Both the position numbers and the translations under genes were made by a program. Shown piece by piece: positions 41,955 to 48,793 of a stretch of DNA of 64,000 nt (positions are counted from its first letter, which is position 1; every line of letters begins with the position of its first letter). Source of the stretch: an uncultured Collinsella sp. (GTDB lineage Bacteria; Actinomycetota; Coriobacteriia; Coriobacteriales; Coriobacteriaceae). Location: contig CAADUO010000003.1 of NCBI GenBank assembly GCA_900752215.1, positions 1-64,000 of the forward strand, read 5' to 3'. The notes below the pieces were generated by a model. That model was not told the origin of the DNA and made no database searches. It saw only the letters and a program-made list of their open reading frames with translations.

Positions 41955-43415
41955 ATGTACAAGCGCACCAAGATTGTATGCACCATGGGTCCCGCCTGCG
42001 ATAGCGACGAGACCATCCGCGAGATGATCAAGGCGGGCATGAACGTCGCCCGTTTTAACTTCTCGCACGGATCCTACGACGAGCACCACGGTCGCATCGA
42101 GCGCGTCCGCCGTATTTCCAAGGAGCTCGGTCTGCCCGTCGGCATCCTGCTCGACACCAAGGGCCCCGAGGTCCGCACCGGCCTTCTGGTCGACGGCAAG
42201 AAGGTCGCCGTCAAGACCGGCGACAAGATTGTCGTCACCGCTCAGCCCACGTCCGAGGATTTCCACGGCACCTCTGAGCACATCTCCCTCGACTACCTGG
42301 CTCTGCCCTCCGAGGTCGAGAAGGGCTCCCTTATCCTGATCGATGACGGTCTGGTTGCCCTCGAGGTCGAGTCCGTCGACGGCCAGGACATGACCTGCGT
42401 CGTCAAGAACGACGGCCTGATCGGCGAGCGCAAGGGCGTCAACATGCCCAACGTCAACATCTCGTTGCCCGCTATCACCGAGCGCGATCGTCAGGACATC
42501 CTCTTTGGCCTGACCGAGAACATCGACTACATCGCCGCTTCCTTCATCCGTGACGGCGAGTCCGTCCGCGGCATTCGCAAGCTTTGCCGCGAGAACGGTG
42601 GCGAGCACGTGACAATCTTCCCGAAGATCGAGTGCGCCCTGGGCGTCGAGAACTTTGACGAGATCCTCGAGGCTTCCGACGGCATCATGGTCGCCCGTGG
42701 CGACCTGGGCATCGAGATCAAGCCCGAGCTCGTTCCCCACATCCAGAAGGAGATCATCGCCAAGTGCAACGCGGCCTACAAGCCCGTTATCACCGCTACG
42801 CAGATGCTCGACTCCATGCAGCAGAACCCGCGCCCGACGCGCGCCGAGGTTGCCGACGTTGCTAACGCCATCTACGACGGCACCGACGCCGTTATGCTCT
42901 CTGGCGAGTCCGCTGCCGGTAAGTACCCGGTCGAGGCCGTTAAGATGCAGGCCAGCATTGCTCTCGAGACCGAGAAGTACCTCCCGGCTCACGCTCCGCT
43001 CGAGGTTCCGGCTGACGCTCACGGCACCCGCGTCGTCAACAACGTTGTGGGTATGTCCGCTGTGAACATGGCCACCACCGTTGGCGCCAAGTGCATCACC
43101 GTGCCGACGACCACCGGTCGTACCGCTCGCCTGATCTCGCACTTCCGTCCCAACATGCCGATCTGCGCGTTCTCCCGCCACGAGTGGGCCGTCCAGCAGA
43201 TGATTATGTACTGGGGCGTTATCCCGCACCAGGCCGAGATTACCCAGGGCACCGTCAACGGCACGATCGTCAAGGCGATCGAGACCGCTAAGGAGCTCGG
43301 CTACGTCAAGGCCGGCGATCTGACCGTCGCTACCGCCGGCGATCCCCGCATGAGCGTCCAGCTCGAGGATAAGGTCTCCTCGACCAACGTCGCTTACGTC
43401 GCTCAGGTGCGCTAA
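41955..43415 (+). CDS. pyk: Pyruvate kinase
   Basis: This enzyme makes ATP and pyruvate from phosphoenolpyruvate at the end of glycolysis. The 486-residue protein shows the N-terminal IVCTMGPA near 7, GMNVARFNFSHG near 28, LLDTKGPEVRTG near 70, the active-site MVARGDLGIE near 240 and the regulatory C-domain (TGRTARLIS near 390). GGAGG lies 8 nt before the ATG. Compared with neighbours, codons ending in T are more common, as expected for a highly expressed gene. It has its own promoter-like -10 and a strong terminator. Confidence 0.97.
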   Translation: MYKRTKIVCTMGPACDSDETIREMIKAGMNVARFNFSHGSYDEHHGRIERVRRISKELGLPVGILLDTKGPEVRTGLLVDGKKVAVKTGDKIVVTAQPTSEDFHGTSEHISLDYLALPSEVEKGSLILIDDGLVALEVESVDGQDMTCVVKNDGLIGERKGVNMPNVNISLPAITERDRQDILFGLTENIDYIAASFIRDGESVRGIRKLCRENGGEHVTIFPKIECALGVENFDEILEASDGIMVARGDLGIEIKPELVPHIQKEIIAKCNAAYKPVITATQMLDSMQQNPRPTRAEVADVANAIYDGTDAVMLSGESAAGKYPVEAVKMQASIALETEKYLPAHAPLEVPADAHGTRVVNNVVGMSAVNMATTVGAKCITVPTTTGRTARLISHFRPNMPICAFSRHEWAVQQMIMYWGVIPHQAEITQGTVNGTIVKAIETAKELGYVKAGDLTVATAGDPRMSVQLEDKVSSTNVAYVAQVR

Positions 43416-43443
43416 ATCGTACTTGCAAGCAAATTTGCATTGC

Positions 43444-43480
43444 AAAGGGCCCGGAAGGCATTGCCTTCCGGGCCCTTTTT
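43444..43480 (+). terminator. Intrinsic terminator of pyk
   Basis: A perfect 17-bp GC-rich stem (43444-43460 with 43462-43478) and a U-tract follow the pyk stop by 28 bp. A very strong terminator. Confidence 0.95.
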
Positions 43481-43836
43481 CTGTGCACCGATGCCTACCG
43501 CACGACATGGCACGCACCCATTTCATTACCAAAAGCGCGAAATCCGCCCTCCGAGGCCCAAAAAATAAAGCCCCAAGCGCTAAAAGTGTTCGCCCGGTGG
43601 CAAACCCACACCTTAACCGACGCTGCTAAATCGTTTTAGCAAGAACCAGATCAACCGCGTTTTCAGAAGTGCGGGGAAAAATTGCTTACCCCCGAGCATA
43701 AGTCCTTTTATTTCAACAAAACCCCTGATAAAGTTGGCTTAAATACCGCTTGTGCCTGACCTATTTGTCTTTTTCACCGCACTTCCGAAACGGATAGCTT
43801 TTCTAGCCCAAATAACGCTCAAACGATCGGATCGCT
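43481..43836. other. AT-richer intergenic region with an inverted-repeat pair
   Basis: About 355 bp without a gene between pyk and the PD-(D/E)XK-like protein. It holds a 16-bp inverted-repeat pair, 43666-43681 and 43770-43785 (15 of 16 positions match), spanning 120 bp. A small GCTAAA-TCGT-TTTAGC hairpin lies near 43626. Composition is lower in G+C than the flanks, consistent with imported DNA around the next gene. Confidence 0.5.
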
Positions 43837-44895
43837 ATGTCATTTCTTGCCTGCGGACCCACGGCTTTTCAGTACTATCGCATCCCGCCCCAAATACTGG
43901 GACTCTATCCAGCAATCCTGCCGCCCGACCATGACCATCGCTTGGTGCATTACTCAAAACAACCGGTATTTAAAGACTTGCTCGGCACACCAGTTTGGAG
44001 ATCCGTGAGTGAAAGGAAACAGCGCGCGAACGGAAAGCTATTTCATAGCCGTCTGCTAACCCAAGAGCCGCCTCCTGGGTCGTTTAGACAGACTGAACAT
44101 GGATTTGATGTCACTTCACCGGAGTTCACGCTGCTCAGCCTTGCCACGCAGGTCTCACGCAACCAGTTACTCATGGCGTGCTACGAGATGTGCGGCTCCT
44201 TTGCAGTGTTTAAGCCCTGCGAGCGAACGCAACAACAACTCGATGAAGCTATTTCGCTTAAGTTCATTCCACCCAACTGCGGCTGGGAGCGAGTTAACGA
44301 CACCACGGGCAATGACACCAACTTGTGGAAGCGCACGCCGCTTCTTACCGCAACGGATATCGCCGCGTTCGCCAAGCAAGCCGCAGGCCTGCGCGGCGTC
44401 AAACAACTGCGCTGGGCGGCCGAGCACATGACGGGGCAGGCCGCCTCGCCCTTCGAAGTACAGACCTCCATGCTTATCTCGCTCCCCCGCGACGAGGGCG
44501 GCCAGGGCATCGAGATCGCCAACAACGCGCGCATCCCGCTCAGTGAAGTCGCACGGTCGCTGTATGACAAAACCTGCTGCTACGCCGATATCCTCATCGA
44601 AAGCGCCACCGACAGCATGGGCGTCATCTTGGAATGCCAAGGCCGCTCCGCCCATGACAGCGAAGCCGCAAGCCTCTCCGATGCCGAGCGCGCCACCGCA
44701 CTCACAAGCATGGGCTACGACGTCATCCAAATTACCTATGACCAGATCAAGGAGAAGAAGAGCTTCGACCACATAGCTGAGCTCATCCATAAAAAGGCGG
44801 GGCTCCCCTACATCCCAAAGACCAGTCAGGAACGCACCACCGAAGACGCCTGCGACGGGAGCTGTTGGTCAATTGGGATGAACTGTTCTCCGTAA
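43837..44895 (+). CDS. PD-(D/E)XK-like (Vsr/DUF559-related) hypothetical protein
   Basis: This 352-residue soluble protein was not assigned to a named family. The C-terminal third resembles the Vsr/DUF559 restriction-endonuclease-like fold: YADILIESATDSMG, then VILECQGRSAHD (the E-x-Q variant of the E-x-K motif) and DAERATALTSMGYDVIQITY. The middle contains SPEFTLLSLATQVSRNQLL near 93, a pattern seen in AbiEi-like/DUF559 proteins of Actinomycetota. The ATG at 43837 has only a weak GGAT upstream. It lies in a compositionally lighter region, suggesting horizontal transfer. It converges on the phospholipase-like gene across a 10-bp gap. Confidence 0.6.
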   Translation: MSFLACGPTAFQYYRIPPQILGLYPAILPPDHDHRLVHYSKQPVFKDLLGTPVWRSVSERKQRANGKLFHSRLLTQEPPPGSFRQTEHGFDVTSPEFTLLSLATQVSRNQLLMACYEMCGSFAVFKPCERTQQQLDEAISLKFIPPNCGWERVNDTTGNDTNLWKRTPLLTATDIAAFAKQAAGLRGVKQLRWAAEHMTGQAASPFEVQTSMLISLPRDEGGQGIEIANNARIPLSEVARSLYDKTCCYADILIESATDSMGVILECQGRSAHDSEAASLSDAERATALTSMGYDVIQITYDQIKEKKSFDHIAELIHKKAGLPYIPKTSQERTTEDACDGSCWSIGMNCSP

Positions 44896-44905
44896 AGCCG
44901 GCCGG

Positions 44906-45754
44906 CTAGCAGCTAGCGATCAGGGGGACTGCCGGAACGTCAGAAGCAGCAACGCGAGCCGCAAAGCCTGCCTCGGTCAGCTCGATGACCTCGGTAAACG
45001 TTGAGTCGAAGAACTCCTCAGTTAGCAGGCGATACGGCGGATGATCGGGCTCGCCGGGGTTTTCGCGTACAATCTCGTGCATAACGCCGATGGTCTTGAG
45101 CACATATTCTTTATGGATGGGATACTGCCCAAAACGCGTCGCGGCGGTATACAGGCGATCGGTCGCACGCGGGATGGAAACAATGCCGAGCGTCTTGCCA
45201 AACCAGTCAAAGTCGCCTTGCTTTTTAATGCGGAACTCCTCACATGGCTTGCCGCCGTGCGCCTCCAGGTACTGATTCACGCGCGTATTCCATACGGTAT
45301 CGGCCACCAGATGCGACCAGACGCCCAGTGTTAAATCGAGCAGCGACTGCGCCACATCTTCGGACGCAAGCGAGAACTCACAGGTGCCGGGACCGGCAAC
45401 CGGCTCGGCATCCTTGTAACGCTGGGGATAGTGCACGCGGTTCAGTCGCTCGCGTTCCTCGATAATCGAGGTCGCTGCGGCCGGCGCACCGGTGGGCGAA
45501 CTATTAAGCAACGGTGCCACATAGGTATCCCAGAACTCATGCTCACGAGGCTTAGGGATGGGCTCAGGCTTGGCAAAGTGCGTAATGCGGTACGGGATGG
45601 GATCGGCGATGCCAGGGACCATATAGCCCACGAAGATATCCGGAACCACGCAGCCAAACAAAAAGGCATTGCGGTCGCGCACGCTATTGGCAAGCGCACC
45701 GGTGCGCTCCAGCAAACGCTCCGTCTGAGCGATATGAATGTTCCAGCTTGGCAT
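44906..45754 (-). CDS. Zinc-dependent phospholipase C-like protein
   Basis: This 282-residue protein resembles the zinc-dependent phospholipase C / HD-like family annotated in many Firmicutes and Actinomycetota. Candidate metal ligands are MPSWNIHIAQ at the start, LFGCVVPDIFVGY near 32 and a histidine-rich helix TLGVWSHLVADTVWN near 145. No signal peptide is visible, so it is predicted intracellular. The ATG at 45754 has GGGGGTGG upstream; the frame continues 12 nt beyond. It converges with the preceding plus-strand gene at a palindromic AGCCGGCCGGCT. Catalytic activity is not proven by the sequence. Confidence 0.72.
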   Translation of the reverse strand: MPSWNIHIAQTERLLERTGALANSVRDRNAFLFGCVVPDIFVGYMVPGIADPIPYRITHFAKPEPIPKPREHEFWDTYVAPLLNSSPTGAPAAATSIIEERERLNRVHYPQRYKDAEPVAGPGTCEFSLASEDVAQSLLDLTLGVWSHLVADTVWNTRVNQYLEAHGGKPCEEFRIKKQGDFDWFGKTLGIVSIPRATDRLYTAATRFGQYPIHKEYVLKTIGVMHEIVRENPGEPDHPPYRLLTEEFFDSTFTEVIELTEAGFAARVAASDVPAVPLIASC

Positions 45755-45833
45755 AGCCACCCCCATAAAAACCTGGATAACTATACCATCACGGCAAAGC
45801 CGCGCGGGCGGCTACGCACGCTCTACGCAGCAA

Positions 45834-46601
45834 CTAGTCCGTAGCACCGCTTTCGGTTCCATACGACGGCGAAGGTGCCTCGACCACATGGTGGTATCGA
45901 TCGATATAGATGGCGCGGGCACCCAGGCGTCGCACCAAATCCTGATGATGTGTACTCATCAAGACCGTCTTACCGGCAGCAACATAGGCCAGCAGGAAGT
46001 TGACCACGATGTCGCAAGAGTCCTCGTCAAGTCCATTGGTAGGCTCGTCGAGCACCAGGATATCGGGGTTCATCGACACGACGGCAGCCAGCGCAACACG
46101 CTTCTTTTGCCCGCCCGAAAGCTGATAAGGCGAGGCATCGACCAGATCGGTAACCTGGAACAGTTCCATGGCATCGCGCACGCGGCGCTCGAGCTCGTCT
46201 GCCGGCAGCCCCATCTGCGCGGGACCAAAAGCAACTTCCTCGCCCACCGTAGCGCAAAAGAGCTGGGCATCGGCATTCTGGAACACAAAGCCCACGCGCT
46301 GATGAAAACGCTGAGCAGCCGCGGAATCCTTTAGAAACGCCACATCGATCACATGCCCGTCGAACAGGTATGCCCCTGCGTCCGCGAGCTCAAGGCCGTT
46401 GATAAGGCGCATGATCGTCGTCTTGCCGCAGCCGTTGGGACCGAGCAGGGCAACGAGTTCACCACGATCGACCTGCAGCGACACACCATCGACAACCGTA
46501 TGCCCCGCATAGGAGAACACCACGTCGCGCAGCTCGATGAGCGGCATGGCCTCGGCGCGCGCGCCGTTCGTGCCCGCCGCACTATTCATATCGATCGTCA
46601 A
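45834..46601 (-). CDS. nikO: ECF transporter ATP-binding subunit (NikO/CbiO)
   Basis: This ATPase energises the neighbouring nickel/cobalt ECF importer. Motifs are Walker A LLGPNGCGKTT, Q-loop FVFQNADAQLF (ECF-type), signature LSGGQKKRV, Walker B ILVLDEPTNGLD and H-loop STHHQD. The start is uncertain. A TTG at 46601 has AAGGG at 7 nt, while ATGs at 46625 and 46589 have weaker sites. The TTG start gives 255 residues, typical of the family. The nik name follows from the upstream NikR-like site; cobalt (cbiO) is possible. Confidence 0.88.
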   Translation of the reverse strand: MTIDMNSAAGTNGARAEAMPLIELRDVVFSYAGHTVVDGVSLQVDRGELVALLGPNGCGKTTIMRLINGLELADAGAYLFDGHVIDVAFLKDSAAAQRFHQRVGFVFQNADAQLFCATVGEEVAFGPAQMGLPADELERRVRDAMELFQVTDLVDASPYQLSGGQKKRVALAAVVSMNPDILVLDEPTNGLDEDSCDIVVNFLLAYVAAGKTVLMSTHHQDLVRRLGARAIYIDRYHHVVEAPSPSYGTESGATD

Positions 46602-46647
46602 AACGTCGCCCTTCCCTATTTGCATCCCCAGTCGAAACCAGCAGCGT

Positions 46648-47484
46648 CTACAGCACGGCGCACAACACTGCCAGCAGCGCCACGCCGGCCGCATAGACCG
46701 CATCGCGCCAGCCAAACCCGACACGCGCGGGCGCCGGATACGCACCGGCAAAGCCGCGGCAAAGCATAGCCTCGTCCATCGCGCGGCTGCATTCCATCGC
46801 CTTGATAAACGTCATGCCCATGATACCCGCCAGCGAGTCGGTGCGCGAAAAACCCGCAGGCGCACGACCCACGCTGCGCAGCATGACCGATTCGCACAGA
46901 TTGTGCGCCGTGCGACCCAGCACCTCGATGTGCTTGAGCGCCATATCAAACGTAAAGATAACTTCGTCGGGTAGATGCAGCATCTTGAGCGACGCCGACA
47001 TGCGGCTCCACGTGAGGGTCCACGAAACGCCCAGCACTAGCGACACATTAATGAAGGTCTTGAGCGCAATCTTGAGCATGGCGCCCGCGGCAGAAGCGTC
47101 CAGCAGCAAGGCGGGCAGCGCCAGAACCACCGCGAGCCCCGCAGCGCCAAGCGCCGGCACAAAGGTTGCCCGCAGTCCGCGTACGGGGCGCACGGCAACG
47201 AGCACCAGTGCGATAGCCGCCATCAGCATGAGGTACAGCGGGCTCTGCGTCAGACACACGCACAGGACGCAAACGAACATCCCCACCAGGCGCACCGGAG
47301 CCGAAACGCAAGAAAGGGCGCGGTCGACCATCGACCCGCCCTCGTGCGCGCCTCCACCCAGGCGAACCCGCTCAAGCAGGCTCGCCAGGTGCAGGACATT
47401 CTTTTGCATCACTCGATGCCGAACCCCCGCGGGCTCGTATCGCTCCTCGGCCGCAAGCCAGCTAGGCAGCTTGGCTATTGCCAT
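46648..47484 (-). CDS. nikQ: ECF transporter transmembrane subunit (NikQ/CbiQ)
   Basis: This 278-residue membrane T-component couples the ATPase to the substrate-specific component. It has about five or six hydrophobic segments and the Ala-Arg-containing coupling motifs AMECSRAMDEAML and RSVGRAPAG typical of the Q/T family. The ATG at 47484 overlaps the M/N gene by 23 bp, showing coupled expression. It ends 47 bp before the ATPase gene. Confidence 0.88.
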   Translation of the reverse strand: MAIAKLPSWLAAEERYEPAGVRHRVMQKNVLHLASLLERVRLGGGAHEGGSMVDRALSCVSAPVRLVGMFVCVLCVCLTQSPLYLMLMAAIALVLVAVRPVRGLRATFVPALGAAGLAVVLALPALLLDASAAGAMLKIALKTFINVSLVLGVSWTLTWSRMSASLKMLHLPDEVIFTFDMALKHIEVLGRTAHNLCESVMLRSVGRAPAGFSRTDSLAGIMGMTFIKAMECSRAMDEAMLCRGFAGAYPAPARVGFGWRDAVYAAGVALLAVLCAVL

Positions 47485-48547
47485 GAGCACCGCTTTCCTT
47501 GACCGTCAGCGAAATCAGACGGAATGCGATGGTGAGCACCGCCACGCCAATCACGCCCGAAAGAATATACATCGCGGCCTGGCCGGCAAAGCCAAGACCC
47601 TGCTCCTCGGAATAGGCCTGCAGATAATCGCCCGTGGGCAGAGCGTCAGCAAAGGTCGGGGTATCGAGGCCGACCGAAGTCTGCAGACTGTTGTCACCAG
47701 CCTCCTGAACGGCGGTCGCGGCGCCCTCGGCGTCCCACTCACCCCAGGCGTCACCCGTGGCCAGCAGGCCCAGCGGCGTGGCCACGACAAGCACGGCAAC
47801 CAGGATGAGTGTGGGGACCAGCGAGGTCTTCTTGGCAGCAGCGCCCTCGGCAGCAAGCTGGCCATCGACGGCCTCGGGCCCGACGATAACGCTCGGCGCC
47901 GTCTTCTTAATGAAACCGTAAATCGCAGCCGTCGCCACGCCCTCGACCACGCCGGCAACCAGCATATGCGGGATCATCATGGCAGGAATGGCAATAGACA
48001 ACGGGAAGGGGCAGTACAGCGGCGCGCCCGAAGCGTTGGTAAAGAGCATCGGCTGAATACCAAACTCGATTGCCGCGCACAGGGCCGCCAGGCACAGGCC
48101 GACCCAGCCGCTTACGATGGCCGAAACCGAGGTGCCCCAGCTCTTGTCGTGCAGACGGCTGTTGAGCGCACGGAACACGATAGCAGCGGCAAACGGCAGC
48201 ACGAAGGCCATGTTAAAGCAGTTGGCGCCAAAGGACAGGATGCCGCCGTCGCCAAACAGTAGTGCCTGTAGCGCCAGCGCGACCGAGACAGCAATGGCCG
48301 CGGCCTCCGGGCCCAGCAGCAGCGCGATGAGCGCGCCGCCGACGGCGTGACCCGTGGTGCCGCCGGGCAGCGGCACGTTGAACATCATGAGCAAGAAGGA
48401 AAATGCGGCGCAGATGCCCAGGAAAGCCATGTGCTCGCGATCGAGCGTGGCACGCACCTTTTTGATGCAGTGGACCCAAACGGGCACCATTGCCACTGCC
48501 ATGACGGCATCCGTCTGCGGGGACAGATAATTATCTGGAATGTGCAT
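47462..48547 (-). CDS. nikMN: Fused NikMN/CbiMN-type metal-binding S-component
   Basis: This 361-residue membrane protein determines metal specificity. The N-terminus begins MHIPDNYLSP, the M-component start whose Met-His-Ile peptide binds the metal. About six helices follow through residue 220. The C-terminal 110 residues add a helix, an extracytoplasmic loop and a final helix (GFAGQAAMYILSGVIGVAV), corresponding to the N-component, so M and N are fused. It is the first gene of the M/N-Q-O operon, with a NikR-type palindrome in its leader. Specificity for nickel is inferred from that site. Confidence 0.87.
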   Translation of the reverse strand: MHIPDNYLSPQTDAVMAVAMVPVWVHCIKKVRATLDREHMAFLGICAAFSFLLMMFNVPLPGGTTGHAVGGALIALLLGPEAAAIAVSVALALQALLFGDGGILSFGANCFNMAFVLPFAAAIVFRALNSRLHDKSWGTSVSAIVSGWVGLCLAALCAAIEFGIQPMLFTNASGAPLYCPFPLSIAIPAMMIPHMLVAGVVEGVATAAIYGFIKKTAPSVIVGPEAVDGQLAAEGAAAKKTSLVPTLILVAVLVVATPLGLLATGDAWGEWDAEGAATAVQEAGDNSLQTSVGLDTPTFADALPTGDYLQAYSEEQGLGFAGQAAMYILSGVIGVAVLTIAFRLISLTVKESGAHGNSQAA

Positions 48548-48604
48548 GGGCGCCTCCCGGTTATCGGCGCACAGAATTGCAACGCCGCTTAAATCACCTT
48601 GTCA

Positions 48605-48632
48605 GTGTTACGCATTGTAAGATTCGTAACAC
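48605..48632 (-). promoter_or_regulatory. NikR-type operator in the nickel/cobalt importer leader
   Basis: A perfect inverted repeat GTGTTAC-N14-GTAACAC (outer arms 8 bp with the flanking G/C) lies 58-85 bp upstream of the importer start codon. It sits just downstream of the predicted -10. The arms and spacing match, from memory, the NikR consensus described for Desulfovibrio. A repressor here would block early transcription when nickel is abundant. Confidence 0.7.
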
Positions 48633-48642
48633 GCCGCGGGCT

Positions 48643-48671
48643 ATCATAGCAAAACGGCGCACTGCCGACAA
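48643..48671 (-). promoter_or_regulatory. Predicted promoter of the nickel/cobalt importer operon
   Basis: On the minus strand TTGTCG (-35) and TATGAT (-10) are 17 bp apart. Transcription would begin near 48636, a few bases before the palindrome at 48605-48632. Confidence 0.6.
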
Positions 48672-48685
48672 AGCAGCACGCCGTT
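48651..48685 (-). terminator. Terminator of pheST
   Basis: An imperfect 13-bp stem (48653-48665 with 48673-48685, 11 pairs plus wobbles) is followed by TTTTGC on the minus strand. It lies about 110 bp after the pheT stop and overlaps the importer -35, so the two transcription units are tightly abutted. Confidence 0.65.
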
Positions 48686-48793
48686 ATGTAATGCGCGTGT
48701 CATATATGAAGGCTCAACGGTGCCTTATATCGAGCATAGCGGTCACGTAAGACTCGGCGGCAACCACCGCTGACCCATACCCCAGCGCAAGCC

